From: Pararge aegeria
Taxonomy: Eukaryota; Arthropoda; Insecta; Lepidoptera; Nymphalidae
Assembly (NCBI RefSeq): GCF_905163445.1
Contig: NC_053191.1
Coordinates: 13,640,001-13,704,000, forward strand
Reading direction: 5' to 3'
DNA length: 64,000 bases
Shown: positions 21,701-32,909 of the stretch, one piece after another
How positions within the stretch are numbered: position 1 is the stretch's first letter
Layout: every line of letters begins with the position of its first letter
The notes under the pieces: generated by a model
Told to the model about the DNA's origin: nothing
Databases searched by the model: none
Seen by the model: only the letters and a program-made list of their open reading frames with translations
Program-made: the position numbers and the translations under genes

Positions 21701-24700
21701 CAACAAGTTCAAATATGTATTAATTACTAATCAAGCTCCTAAAAATATGAACGAAAGCTCATTCAATGCAGAATATGTTCTAAAAAATGTATAATATACA
21801 AATATAACATTTTACACAAATGTATGACAATTATAACATTTTTCCTTTCTTTATTTCTTTTAAATAAAGTGTTAATAACCGTGGTACGTTCATGGTCGTT
21901 AACTATGGGCCTCATAAGAAGGCTAAGAGTCACTCAGCGGGCGATGGAGAGAGCTATGCTCGGAGTATCTTTACGCGATGAAATCAGTAATGTGGAGATT
22001 CGTAGAAGAACCAGAGTTACCGACATAGCTCAACGAGTCGCGAAGCTGAAGTGGCAATGGGCCGGGCACATAGTTCGGAGAAAGGATGGACGTTGGGGTC
22101 CCAAGGGGCTGGAATGGCAGCCCCGAACTGGTAAGCGCAGCGTTGGTCGGCCCCCAACGAGGTGGACAGACGACATTAAGCGCGTCGCAGGTAGCCGCTG
22201 GATCCAAGCGGCTCAGAACCGTGGAACTTGGAACTCCCTACAAAAGACCTATGTCCAGCAGTGGACGTCTATCGGTTGATGTGATGACGATGATGATGAA
22301 CCGTGGTAAACCGTCGGGGTTTTACTTGCTCTCCGATGCACGGGAGCTGACCCCGCCAACTTTCTAGCTGGCACCCAAAAATTATTTTATAGGAAATAGA
22401 CAATATGTGTACCTTATATAATTTGGCCCGACCCGGGATTCGAACCCAGGACCTCATTCTCTGTAGTTTAACCACTAGACTAACGAGGCAGTTCGAGAGA
22501 GTGAGTTAGTGGCTCATTGTTCACAATTAGTAACTCTTAGCAATTGTTCATAGTAAGGTCAACATCTGAGGTATCGGAGCGAAACGTGCGTAGAAAGAAG
22601 AGGTAATGATTCTGCGAAGAAAAGCTCACCAATAGACGGTCTCGCGATTGCAATAGGAAACTTTCCATTGTACTGAGATACTAGGCTCTCCGTCAAACAT
22701 TTTGAGTAGCCGTATGTGTTCGGGTACGGTTTTATCAATCTGAAATTGCAAGAGAACATATTTAAGTGAGTAACAAAAAAGCTCGTGGCCTAATTAAAGG
22801 AAATAATATTATCTACCAAGGCAGGGCTTCCCAAACTGGGCGCCGTAGAAAGTACAGAGACGCATCGCGAGGCGCTCCTTCTGTATTTAAAAAACCTACC
22901 TAAAAAACCTAGTCCTACCTCTCTATTTTTAATAGCTAGTTAAGAGCGCAGGCGCCGTGACAAATTTCTTAACTTGTAAGTGCGCCGCTGGCTTAATAAG
23001 GTTGGGAACCCTTGGTAAAGTGCTTAAAACACTGCTTATCTTAATGTTTCTTAATAACTAAGATAGGGTTAAGGTAAAGTTAATATTATTGTACTCTTTG
23101 CCTAATGACTTAGATGAAGTATTGTATGCAAATGTAAATCTCGACAAGTCCTATAGAAAAAAAATGGCTCTCGTTATGTAACATTTATAAAATTAGTTAT
23201 TTAAAATAGGTATAAAAAACGGTTCCGGACATTAGAGCGTCCGAACAAAAAACATCAGCAACAAGTCCTTCCCCACAAGTGCTAGTGACAGAAATTTACC
23301 AGAATTGGATTAAAAAACTCTCAGTGCCTGAAGTCTTTAAACTGTGCGTATTGCCAGTGATGCCTTCTGGATCTCAAACGTGGCTGCTTACTATGGGCCT
23401 CATAAGAGTCAATCAGCTGCATAGCTAGCATTAGCTAGCTAGCTAGTTAGTTACTCGTAGCTAACTAGCTTTAGTTTTAAGTTAATGAATGCAGATATCA
23501 CCATCACTAAACTAAGTGTAACATGTTAAATGTACGAACGCTTCATAAGTGGCTGTAATAAGGTCTACATAAATAAAACATTTTTTGAATTTATATTACG
23601 AGTATCTCTTTCTGGGTCATTCAGAAATGAGGAGATCCGTAGAAGCACTCGAGTTACCGACATAGCTAAACGAATCTCAAAGGCTGACCAAATAACTCGA
23701 AGAACCGATAGACGTTGGGGTCCCTAGGTCCTAGAATGGCGACAGCGAGGTGGACAGACGATATCAAGCGAGTCGCTGGGAATCCCTGGAAACAAGCTAC
23801 AGAAGACCTTTGTCCAGCTGTGGACGTCAATCGGATTAAATGATTAAAGTTTTCAATATTATTTTATTTTTGGTGATAAATTAAAAAACGTTTTTTTCTG
23901 GCTTAACTTACTCAGGTTGTAAAGCAGTCAAAGTTTCGTCATCCATCCAATCAACCATGTTGATAATATCCTGAGGGTTATGTTTCGAAGGATATAGTTT
24001 CTCTTCTACAACGTCCAAGTCATCATGACAAAATGTAGTTGATACGTGAACGAACACCTAGGAAAAATGCAACAAATTCAAAAATATGTCCACCCAGGAA
24101 TTAAACATAAAACCACGAGATAGTTGGAAAAATTAAATAATCATAGATCTTCATAAACAAAAAAGTTTTTAATGTTTATTATTAAAAAAGATATTATATT
24201 TAACAAATAGTTGTAGTCACTGACCACGTTTTCTATGGTCGCTATTGGCAGTGTTAGAAGGTACAATCAACACCAGTATGGTGGCCACCGACTATGCCTT
24301 TTTGTTAAATATAAAATCAGTGTTACACTTATCTTTGTTATTTTGATTTATATTTTTATTCGTATTGTGTTGTGTATTTACAATGTTGTATATGATGTTG
24401 TTAAAAAAAAAAATTAAATAGATTACACACTTAAGGTTACTTAAAGTTTGTTTTTTTGGAAATACGTAACATCCTTACATTATAGTGAAAGAATATATAT
24501 ATTATTACTTCAGAAGAATATATAAAAAAATGCCGAACCAAATGGATTCAAACCCGCTAAGCACTTTGACCGTGATAACCCTAGAGATATGTGTGTGTTA
24601 AAACTGTAATACAAACATAATATACAAAAAAGTATGATTATGCCAAGAATTTGTTACAACAAGTTACATTACATACCTCTAGTTTTGTCATTTTCTCAGC

Positions 24701-26700
24701 TAATTTTAAAACTTTCTGAGTTCCCAACGTGTTCATTTTAACAGCTAGCCGGATGTGTAAATTAAAACTGAAATATTAAATACAGCATGAAATAAAGCAA
24801 GCTTTTTCACATCTGACTGAGTTATAACATAGCCCACAGGTAAACACCGAATTCAAATAAAAGTCAGACATTTGTTATATCCAGAAATTATCTTTTTTGA
24901 AAATATTAGAAATTCATTATTTTATCTAAAATAAAAAATGACTTTAAAATTAAACTTGAGTATTAGCTAAAAACTGCATATTCCGAAAAATAAACATTTT
25001 TTTTTATTTAAATTTTTATTAAAAAATTTTTTGAAAACTTTATTCATGTACGCCTATCATAGGCACTTATGAAGCATTCATACATATACGTTTACATAAT
25101 TGTAAGGGGATGGTAATAACTTTGTTCGCCAACCTAAGGCTACGTGGGTTCCAAACGCGCCCTGGTCTAAGAAGGGCCCACTACAAACTTAACCGGGTTA
25201 ATTTTTTTTTGTTATCACCATCTCACAGTAAATTATGAATAGTATTAGTTCTTTGAACTTCATTTTGCAAATGAATTTGACAGAACACTCCACACCTTAA
25301 GCTTATATTTTTACCTCACACAAGCAGCATTGTTGTAGACAATCTGGCATTCGCGAAGGAGTTCCTCTTCATCCTTTACCGACAACCCGAGGTTCTCTTG
25401 AAGGATGTCACCGGGTACTAAACGTATCTTATTGCAGGCTTTCGGATCAATGGCTTGGAGCTTTTCGAACACCTGAAACAACATGTTCATACATGTTCAT
25501 AAATAAAATAAATAAATAAATATACTAAGACAGTACATACACATAATGCGAAGCGTTTTTAGGTAGGATATCACTTCACTTTGAGGGGCCGAGTTCGAAT
25601 CCTCGTCTAACTTTTCTAAGTTATGTGCGTTTTAAGTAATTAAAATATCACTTGATTCATCGGTGAAGGAAAACATCCTGAGGAAACCTGCATGCCTGAA
25701 AGTTCAACACAATGTTCTCAAAGGTGTGTGGAGTCCACCAAAATACAAGTGAAGTCAAGTCACCAACTCCTCCCAGTGACGTTAATAGATTGCGGATCAT
25801 GATTGAAACTTTATTCGAAATATGTGCAGTTTGATTTCTTTTAATTATTTAAGTATATAACGAATCAACGCATCAAAACAAAGACTTTGGTTATTCTGTA
25901 TTAAATGACAAAAATGTCTAATTTGCTTAAAATAGTTTGTTACGAATCGCATAAATAAATGTTTGGTTAAGAATGAATAAATAGTACGACCTTACTGTAT
26001 ATAATAGTGTTAGTGAATTAAGTATTTAAGGTAAACGTTACATATTCATGTTTTGGTAATAATTAACTTTTGAAGAAGCACGAGGAAATTATTTTAGTGA
26101 GAAAGTGGAAATTAAAGTTAAATAAATAAATATACTACGACAATACACACATCGCCATCAAGCCCCAAAGTAAGCGTAGCTTGTGTAATGGGTACTAAGA
26201 TGACTGATGAATATTTTAATCAATAATATTCATAAATAAGTACTTATAATATACAGATAAACACCCAGACACTGAAAAAAGATTCATGTTTATCGCATAA
26301 ACATTTTTCCAGTTGTGGGAATCGAACCCACAGCCTTGGACTCAGAAAGCAGAATCGCTGCCCACTGCGCAAATCAACCGTCAATATATATTATATTATT
26401 GTGTGCATATATATATATATACATTTTAGTACTTTATCTGTGCATGTCTGTATTCCTTTTATGTAAATTTTTATTTATGGAACTAAATAAATAAATATTG
26501 CTTACCCTTGATTTAAGGAATTTATCTAATCTTGCCACTGGACTCTGGCCTTTCTTCGTTCTGACAAGGATGTATATAGTTTTAACTTCAGGGCAAGACC
26601 TGAGCAGTTTCTCTACCAAGACCTTTCCCATGAAGCCAGTAGCTCCTGTGATGAAGATCGCTTTTCCTGCATAGTATTCCGTGATTCCTAGCGATGGCAT
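15793..26700 (-). CDS. Fatty acyl-CoA reductase
   Basis: Eleven exons: 26506-26700, 25315-25472, 24677-24767, 23912-24057, 22630-22739, 21094-21177, 19674-19782, 18863-18939, 18477-18639, 17153-17303, 15793-15924. All are GT-AG and the 1,416 nt give 471 residues. It reduces fatty acyl-CoA to fatty alcohol with NADPH, for wax, cuticular lipid or pheromone precursors, normally at the ER or peroxisome membrane. Seen: Rossmann motif TGATGFMGK (residues 18-26), active-site Tyr206 and Lys210 in YPNTYGYSK, RPSIV and the canonical GWLDNINGPSG. A hydrophobic stretch (YLIDLLLFLLG) and the FAR_C-type end (YMENYVKGIREFYCKEDPST) follow. Length is normal to slightly short. The ATG at 26700 follows an acceptor (TTTTTAACAG near 26717), so a 5' UTR exon lies upstream. 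Whether it makes pheromone, wax or another lipid cannot be told from sequence. Confidence 0.95.
16739..16794. repeat. 31-bp tandem duplication of a palindromic unit
   Basis: ACCATCTGTTACATACTAAC + AGATG occurs at 16739-16763 and again at 16770-16794, offset 31 bp, and each copy is itself a near-palindrome (CATCTGTTA...TAACAGATG). It sits in an S2-type repeat in reverse orientation (about 16660-16815), in the last FAR intron. Confidence 0.75.
17985..18243 (+). mobile_element. tRNA-like SINE, family S1
   Basis: The best-preserved copy: 'gattggcgcagtggacagcg', 'gaccctgctttctgagtcca', 'cttagtacccataacacaag', 'gggctagatggcgatgtgtg', end 'attgtcgtagtat'. In the FAR intron between exons 17153-17303 and 18477-18639. 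Confidence 0.8.
18255..18420 (+). repeat. LINE-type dispersed repeat ('ttcatgtaggtctatcacag')
   Basis: Contains 'ttcatgtaggtctatcacag' and 'gcacttatgaagcgttcata'. Related copies: 25035-25145 (+), 23525-23600 (-), 30360-30425 (-), 63270-63330 (+). Probably the reverse-oriented tail of a non-LTR element. Confidence 0.55.
18670..18735 (-). mobile_element. Helitron 3'-end fragment
   Basis: 'cactagctgtagcttcgtct' matches the minus-strand 3' terminus of the Helitron at 1320-1605, with CTAG at 18670-18673 flanked by A. The 5' end is missing. Confidence 0.5.
19490..19590 (-). repeat. Fragment of dispersed repeat S3
   Basis: Reverse-oriented piece ('aggtatgcaggtttcctgac', 'gatgtttccctac') of the family best seen at 26770-27075. 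It lies in a FAR intron. Confidence 0.5.
19913..20120 (+). repeat. LINE 3' tail with AATAAA
   Basis: Continuous copy of the tail that is split at 15390-15690: 'gccagaggttgcctgtaaga', 'aaggccgcctttgcatgcct', 'gtgtgcaataaagtattcct'. In the FAR intron upstream of exon 19674-19782. A third relative is at 35203-35335. Confidence 0.6.
20255..20640 (+). repeat. Dispersed repeat S2, partial
   Basis: 'acaatctcacctgctggtaa', 'gtgatgatgcagtctaagat', 'cggtttccacacgacatcga'. Followed by a further short repeat ('ctgatctgccagtacatcgc') that recurs at 20855-20890. Confidence 0.55.
20660..20790. mobile_element. Truncated copy of the hAT-like MITE
   Basis: The interior ('acaaatacttaagggtacgc', 'tttttataactcttacaatg', 'cttcatttcataccc') matches the MITE at 31609-31811. 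Both CAGTGGCG ends are missing. Confidence 0.6.
21314..21688. mobile_element. MITE with 13-bp perfect terminal inverted repeats, copy 1
   Basis: ATACAACGTGTAA at 21314-21326 is exactly inverted as TTACACGTTGTAT at 21676-21688. The 375-bp interior has no coding capacity. Diverged copies at about 39945-40337 and 63494-63829. The terminal TA may be a TA target duplication, which would suggest a Tc1/mariner-type origin. In the FAR intron between exons 21094-21177 and 22630-22739. Confidence 0.75.
21875..22300 (+). mobile_element. RTE-like non-LTR retrotransposon, intact C-terminal frame
   Basis: Best copy in the window. The open frame to 22279 ends with RRRTRVTDIAQRVAKLKWQW, AGHIVRRKDGRWGPKGLEW, GKRSVGRPPTRWTDDIKRVA and QWTSIG, followed by a GATGACGATGATGATG tail. 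Truncated at the 5' side, as usual for target-primed insertions. In a FAR intron. Confidence 0.85.
22305..22500 (-). mobile_element. tRNA-like SINE, second type
   Basis: On the minus strand, TAGTCTAGTGGTTAAAC (A-box-like) and GGTTCGAATCCCGGGTCG (B-box-like) mimic a tRNA head, with a non-tRNA body to its 3' side. A degraded relative is at 31940-32080. It is not a functional tRNA gene: the arms do not fold cleanly. Confidence 0.6.
23345..23850 (+). mobile_element. RTE-like fragment with internal insertion
   Basis: 'gtggctgcttactatgggcc' (23381) matches the start of the copy at 21890 and the RTE tail resumes at 23620-23845 ('gagttaccgacatagctaaa', 'agacgttggggtccc'). Between them lie a TAGC/TTAG tandem run (23420-23470) and a reverse LINE-tail fragment (23525-23600). 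Confidence 0.65.
25035..25210 (+). repeat. LINE-type dispersed repeat
   Basis: 'ttcatgtacgcctatcatag', 'gcacttatgaagcattcata', 'taaggggatggtaataactt'. Same family as 18255-18420; FAR intron. Confidence 0.55.
25555..25800 (+). repeat. Dispersed repeat S3
   Basis: 'ttatgtgcgttttaagtaat', 'taaaatatcacttgattcat', 'ggaaaacatcctgaggaaac'. Other copies: 26770-27075, 28480-28740, 52795-52900 (+) and 19490, 38330, 45600, 62545 (-). Confidence 0.65.
26122..26387 (-). mobile_element. tRNA-like SINE, family S1
   Basis: Reverse-oriented near-complete copy; the head is at the right ('gttgtgggaatcgaacccac', 'cagaatcgctgcccactgcg'). In the first coding intron of FAR. Preceded on the right by a short (AT)n run at 26408-26423. 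Confidence 0.75.
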
Positions 26701-26769
26701 AATGCTGGTAGTGATCTGTTAAAAATATAAATTATTATAATATAGAGTATAGAAATGATTAAATAGAGA

Positions 26770-27075
26770 CTGAAGCGGTGATAGCGCATTAGGCAGGAGC
26801 TCGACTTCACTATCGGGGGCCGAGTTCGAATCCCACCTCGCACCTCTAACTTCTCGAAGTTATGTGCGTTTTAAGTAATTAAAATATCACTTGCTTCAAC
26901 GGTGAAGGAAAACATCCTGAGGAAACCTGCATGCCTTAGAGTTCTACATAATGTTCTCAAAATATGTTCACAAAAATACTGGGCCAGCGTGGTGGACTAC
27001 GGCCTTAACCCCTTCTCATTGTAGGTGGAGACCCGTGCTGTGTTGTGGGCGGTAATGGGTCGATGTGATGATAAA
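26770..27075 (+). repeat. Dispersed repeat S3, longest copy
   Basis: Runs from 'gaagcggtgatagcgcatta' through 'aggaaacctgcatgccttag' and 'gcgtggtggactacggcctt' to 'ggtaatgggtcgatgtgatg'. It lies just upstream of the FAR coding start. Confidence 0.65.
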
Positions 27076-27539
27076 GAGTAATAGAGTTAGTACTAGAGCA
27101 GGGGACAATAGCGGACAGCGGTTACCCAAGACGTCATTAGTGTATTACCTACTGATACGTAGATCTTTCCCATACTAACTCTAGCCTACTATTCTGCACA
27201 ATATACCTACCACGGTACCACCCCAATCCACCGCGTCGTGTCACTCGCGCTTTAGTAATTTCTTCGCAATGCGTTCTTTGTTACTTTTATCTCTCTTGAT
27301 CAGCTCAAAATGATCGTTAGCTTGATTTCAATAACTCATAATTATATTCTCAAGAATTTGTCTATGAGGAAGCAAAGCGCTTGCAGTAGGTTGTTCATGG
27401 TTTCTGGTTGTCAATTATTATTAAGAACATATTTACAGTCAAATCGTAGAAAAGAAAATACCTAAAAATAGAAGAGCTCTTCTATTTAAGGCGGTTTAAA
27501 TTAGTATTTTAAGTATTAAGATAAGAATAGAATTAAAGT

Positions 27540-27720
27540 CTCGTTTGTAGGCCTAGAGTCTTGGGTTTGGTTTTCAAGAACAAGGAATTCTCGGTACCAG
27601 CGGGGATTGTTCACTACCCTGACTCACATAGTCCTATGATTATTCACTAACTGACATGACTGACATGACATGACGTTCCGGTTATTATTGCTGCAGATAA
27701 TAGTCCATATAGCAATATTA
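27540..27720 (+). repeat. Dispersed repeat, relative of 3590-3870
   Basis: 'ttctcggtaccagcggggat' and 'gttccggttattattgctgc' correspond to segments of the repeat at 3690-3780. Diverged. Confidence 0.4.
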
Positions 27721-28097
27721 GAGCAGCTTGTTGGGTTAAAGCTGAAATTTCTTCATTCAAATACGAGGCACTTTTGATGTATTACAAATTATCATTGTAT
27801 GTATGTACACTAGTAATTAATAAATACAATTGTTTCATTATACTTATGTCATTTGATGATCACAATTTGCCGAATTTAAGTTAAAATTAGTTTTAAGTCC
27901 ATAAATTATAAATTAGTTATGTTTCCTTTAAATTGGTTCAAGTTAATAAATTATTCATTTAATAAACTAAAAATTATAAAGTTGAAGTTTAAAAATTTTA
28001 AAATAATAAAGATGATCAAGAAGAAGACTAAAAAAATGTTTTGATTTGTTGTTTAATAAAATTTGATTGTTCTTTAAAAACTTTTAAAAAAACTTAC

Positions 28098-28165
28098 TGA
28101 ACGAAATCTTCGTCCAAAAACACAGCACCAGCGACAAGTGTAACAGATTATATTCTAAGTACAGC
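28098..28165 (-). other. Possible 5' UTR exon of FAR
   Basis: On the minus strand, TTCGTTCA is followed by a perfect donor GTAAGTTTTTTT (boundary near 28098), and the FAR start exon is preceded by a good acceptor near 26717. No transcription start can be seen. Speculative. Confidence 0.25.
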
Positions 28166-28479
28166 TAAGAAAATAAAATATTTATTTAAATACGAAAACG
28201 ACTTAACGCGAGTAGAGCTTCTCACTTATTGACTTAATTTATACTTAACCGCCAAAAATGTCGAATCATATTTTTAAATGAATTAAGCTGCCCAGCTGAA
28301 TAAAGTAATTATCGAAAATGAGTATTTCAGAATTGTGACGCGAATTAATTGATATAAATTTACTATACTACCTTTTACTCGCTATTTCGCTCGCCTAATT
28401 GTAGATTTATTAAGGTAGAAAGTGTCACGCCTTACTACCTATATAAATCTACAATTACGCCTAGTATAAGGATTCGGTT

Positions 28480-28740
28480 CCCCTTTGAGGTGACATAGTT
28501 CGATCCCCGACTCTATTTTTGCGGAGTTATGTGCGTTTTAAGGAATTAAATATCATCTTTAACGGTGAAAGAAAACATGTTGAAGAAACCTGGGTGCCTA
28601 AGAGTTTTCCATAATGTTCTCAGAGGTTGTTTGAAGTCTATCAATTTTCACTGGGCCAGCTCAGCGTGGTGGACTACGGATTAAACCATTTTCATTCTGA
28701 GAGAACTTTCTAAAGTGTGCCGCTAATGGCTTGATAGATT
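28480..28740 (+). repeat. Dispersed repeat S3
   Basis: 'ggagttatgtgcgttttaag', 'cagctcagcgtggtggacta'. Diverged copy. Confidence 0.6.
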
Positions 28741-29172
28741 AATGGGAGAGTTTTAAAAATGCATTGCTTAGTTAATTAATGCGGAACCATGTGTACCCGT
28801 CTAAAAGAAATTAGGGCGCCCTCCTCAAGTAGTAACTTGCTTGTAATCATTTTTTTTTTACTGAAGATTGTTTTTAATTTTAGTCTTCTTAAACAATATT
28901 CTTATATACTAGGTAAATTCGATTCGGAATTTTATTAATAGGAATAAAATTTTTGGAAACACAACTTTATTTACCTAAGTATTAAAATAGTTGTAGGTAA
29001 TACATTCGTAAATTATAAGAACTGTTTTTGGGTACAAAAAAATGGAAACCTAAAAAAAAAAGAATATCTTGGCCACACCGCGGTTATTTTTTAAATGATT
29101 GCGAATGTATAATAATAAATACACAGGTAAGCTACACGTGGCATGTGATTGCTTTACCTATTTCCATAAATT

Positions 29173-29480
29173 GTTTTATTAATCCACTACAAGTTAGCCC
29201 TTAACTGCAACCTTACTTGGTGTTAAGTGATGGTGCTAAGACGGAAACGGGCTAACATTTTAGGGGTATGGCAGTTATATTAAACCCTAATCGGTTTCTG
29301 AGCGACATCGTATCGAATGCTAAATCGTTCGGTGGCATGTCTTCGTCGTGTTAGTAACCGAAGACTATAACAAAGAAAAATCAGAAATTATGAATTCACA
29401 AATCGCCCTGCCGTGGATGGAACCCAGGACTTCCCACTTAAAACCACAGCGTTTCGCCAGACAGGTCGACATTTAGTCAC
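29173..29480 (+). repeat. Dispersed repeat S2
   Basis: 'taatccactacaagttagcc', 'aaccctaatcggtttctgag', 'cttcccacttaaaaccacag'. A near-complete copy that ends against the GC-rich block at 29485. Confidence 0.65.
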
Positions 29481-29484
29481 AAGA

Positions 29485-29965
29485 CACTATGGCGCTCTTG
29501 GCGTGTCAATAGTCTTTTCTTTTTTCTTTTTCGGATGGACACTTGCCGATAACCACCTGAGGGGTTGCTACGGCGTTACCGGGGGAGTGGGGCGAGCGCG
29601 TAAACTCGCCATGAGAAGAGCCCCAGGGCCTGACGACATTGGGGGGGAGAATGGGAGACGTCGACCCGAGGGTGCATCCTGCGAGGACTCGAAAATCGGC
29701 TCGGTTCGACGTTAATCTGACTGTTGGTGGACTTTTGGACTAATCATTGTTTAGTCGTCGATAACGTCAGAAATCGGGGTCCCTCGTCTTCGCCGGCGAA
29801 AACGCTGTGTTTGTTGCGTGTGTGTGTGTTGTTGGGACACGTTGTCGGTTGTTATTTTATCGTCAGGGTCGTCAAGGACATGCTTTGGACGTCGCCGCTT
29901 TGGCTCGACGTCGGGGACGGGGGTATAAGTGGACGCCTTGACCACTAGGAGGTTGGGGTGTCGGA
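29485..29965 (+). mobile_element. GC-rich block, probable non-LTR element fragment
   Basis: Strikingly GC-rich against the AT-rich surroundings. The frame at 29413-29715 contains KLAMRRAPGPDDIGG, reminiscent of the KAPGPDGI motif at the start of non-LTR reverse-transcriptase domains. The rest is not recognisable and includes a (TG)n run at 29819-29830. It may be a recent partial LINE insertion. Confidence 0.4.
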
Positions 29966-31284
29966 CTGCGCGTGTCAATATTATACTTCTAGCGCTTTAT
30001 GTATAGCTGTGTGTTAATTAATAATAGCCTTAGTGTATGTTTGTATGTTAACATAAGTCACACTCAAGTTAGCGTAAATCGAATTTTACAACTCCATACT
30101 ATTTTTTATTGATAAATTTCAAACGCTTTTCTCTCAATTTCTTGCTTCAAACTCTAAGTTGTTGGCAGTAAAGATTCGAATCTATGGTTCCGCCCAGCGA
30201 TAGCTCATGGTGAACAATTTTCAAGCAAAACGTGTGCCTAAGTTTTGGGCTCTTCTTAGACTAATGCTCGTTTGGAACGCTCCTAGCATTCGTTTTAAGT
30301 AAACGAATGTTGTTATCATCCTCACCTCGCAATAATGCAGACATATACCAACTGAACTACTTACTACGAACGCTTTTTAAGTGCCTGTGATAGGCCTACA
30401 TAAATGACGAATTTTTGAATTAAAATTTGACCTATTATAAACATCTGTGGAGTGTGACAATATTATCCTTCGAAGGTAATTACAAAACTAGTCTTTAGTT
30501 TCCGTCATCTATGACAAATTTTGGACACCCAATAATAATTGTATGTCTTCTTATGGTTTGTAATGACCTCCCGCTGAAGCTAGACATCAACTTACTGGTA
30601 ATGACTGATTTCCCGTAACTTTGTCCACGTCTTTCACCCAAATCCCAATACCCCTTATTGGGGGGGGTTTGAGGGGGTATTGTTATTTGCTATTGACATC
30701 CTTTATCTGCCTGTGAAATTCTCGTAAAATCAATTTGCAGATTTTGTTGTCAATATCGTTTATAACTTTTTAACATTTAAATGCATTTAGAAAAACGCAG
30801 TTTTGATAAAGAAAACAGACACTTTAATTTTATCTATTTGTATCGATTCAAATAAGTATGCCTTTTTTATAACACACTTACCTAGATCTTATACCAACTA
30901 GATTACATATGCCTTTTTTTATAATATATAATACCTATGTATTTATTCCATGAATTCTAATCCACCGAATAAACATACAATTTAAAGTACACTGTAAAGG
31001 TGAACCGCTGACTGGCATTGCGCACTGAACGTCTATGTAATTTATATTTAATTCATATATAAATACGAATACTACCTATTCCCTGGGTTAACTTACATAA
31101 CTTTACTAACAAACACGTGGAATTGTTTAAAATCAATGTTTTTATTTATTTTGACACCCTTAACCTATTAGCGTACTGACTGCTCGGCAAAGGCCTCCTC
31201 ATTTATAGGAGAGAGGGTTTTAGAATTTAGAACCCTATGCTCTAAATTACACCACGCCAATGCGGATTGTTGGGCTTAAAGTTA

Positions 31285-31540
31285 TAAATAAATAAATATA
31301 CTACGACAATACACACACCGTCATCTAGTCCCAAAGTAAGCGTAGCTTGTGATATGGGTACTAAGATAACTGATGAATATATTTATGAATAATATAAATA
31401 CTTATAATATACATATAAACACCCAGACACTGAAAAACCATTCATGTTCTTCACACAGACATTTTCCAGTTGTGGGAATCGAACCCACGGCCTTGGACTC
31501 TGAAAGAAGGGTCGATGCCCACAGCGCCAATGCCAATGTG
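31285..31540 (-). mobile_element. tRNA-like SINE, family S1
   Basis: Reverse-oriented copy with 'agtcccaaagtaagcgtagc' and B-box complement 'gtgggaatcgaacccacggc'. Confidence 0.75.
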
Positions 31541-31608
31541 TTATAACGACAGCTTAACGTGCTCTCCGATGCTTGATTGTTTCCACCGACAATAACCGTT
31601 ACCACCGA

Positions 31609-31811
31609 CAGTGGCGTGCATAGAGGGTATGCACAGGGTATGCAGATGTTATAAAATTAAGAAAACCTCAAGTACTAGTAATAAATACTTAAGAGTAGGC
31701 TTTTTATAACTCTCACAAAGGCTTTCCTTAATTTTTTATAACTGGTACTGCAGTTTTTCTTCATTTTATATCATCTGCATACCCTGTGCATTCCCTCTAA
31801 GCACGCCACTG
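31609..31811. mobile_element. hAT-type MITE with 8-bp target-site duplication
   Basis: Ends CAGTGGCGTGC (31609-31619) and GCACGCCACTG (31801-31811), extended by a long imperfect inverted repeat (GAGGGTATGCACAGGGTATG against its complement near 31775-31796). Flanked by the direct repeat ACCACCGA at 31601-31608 and 31812-31819. CAGTGGCG ends plus 8-bp duplication are the hallmark of hAT transposons. 203 bp, non-coding. Confidence 0.85.
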
Positions 31812-31939
31812 ACCACCGACCATTTTTATTATTTTTTAGTATCTTTTAGTTATATAGAAATAATTTCTTTTAACTAACAAAAAAATTAGCCTTGATGTCT
31901 GAAATAAGGATAATTATTATTATTATTATTTACTAATTG

Positions 31940-32080
31940 ACTAAATCCAGGCTGGTACTGAGAATTATATAACGAAAAAACCCCAATACCTAAAAAGTTT
32001 TGTCCCGACCCGGAATATGAACCAAGGAACACGTGATCCGTAGACTACGCGTAAAGACTAGACCAACAAGGCAGTTACTT
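31940..32080 (-). mobile_element. Degraded tRNA-like SINE, second type
   Basis: 'tttgtcccgacccggaatat' to 'gactagaccaacaaggcagt' matches the reverse-oriented element at 22425-22495. Confidence 0.5.
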
Positions 32081-32359
32081 ACTTTGAAAAAGTTGATAGG
32101 TATTTCAATATTTTTTTAACAGAGAAAAATCTAAAAGTACCTACCTACTTAAAGTGACATTACTTGCATTTTATATCAACTTTGGATAAGACCGCCTACC
32201 GATACATGACTAGCCTTGAATATCTTTGCTGAGTACATTGACTGCGAATGCTAGAAGGTTTTTAAACTTACCGGGTTCGCGGTTTATTTAAAAATACATT
32301 CACATATTGGCAGTGTTCATAACCTCTACATTCCGTTTTGTTTCGTAGACCGTTAACCG

Positions 32360-32530
32360 GTCTTTATTCCGCTACAAGGCAACCCGCGACTGCAATCTTA
32401 CCTGGTAATTAGGGATGCTACAGTCTATGATGCTAGCCTGCTAACCTATTTTGGGCTATCGCAGTTATTTTAAACCTATACCCCGTAATCATTCGTGGCA
32501 TCGCACTGCACGGCTAGAATAGGTTGCGGG
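32360..32530 (+). repeat. Dispersed repeat S2, diverged fragment
   Basis: 'cgactgcaatcttacctggt', 'gatgctagcctgctaaccta'. Also weakly at 33665-33800. Confidence 0.45.
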
Positions 32531-32603
32531 AGTGCACAAGCAGATTTCTGATGATGCTATAAAATTGCTAGCAGATTGGAATGTACCTATGTAAATCACT
32601 TCC

Positions 32604-32909
32604 GTGCTAGTTCAAATGGATTGGAGCGGCAGTGATTCGTCCAGTGAAACATCCACTTCTCCGCTTGCGGGGCCTTTGAATGCACAAGCAACCGGCAGTC
32701 AGGGCTCCAGAGTGAAGAACCTCCTCACAAGACGCGCCGTTTCAAGGACTACTGCCTTCTGTATTCGACCCTTGATCCAACAACCAAGCGAAAGATTCTT
32801 CTTCGATTCTCCCCGGAGAAAGGACAAAAATGTACCTTCTCCCACCCTATATGAACTTTCCCAGCATTGGCGGCCAAGTGGAAATAATATCCAAATATTA
32901 TATGTGTAA
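32604..32909 (+). other. Unassigned 101-codon ORF
   Basis: Open from ATG 32604 to 32909 with a Ser/Thr-rich N-terminus (DWSGSDSSSETSTSPLAG). No family or splice partners recognised. It lies in a repeat-rich stretch; more likely mobile-element debris than a host gene, but I cannot prove it. Confidence 0.25.

Noticed and set aside
22559..22759. 66-codon minus ORF as a separate gene
   Set aside because: It is the FAR exon carrying the catalytic Tyr and Lys.
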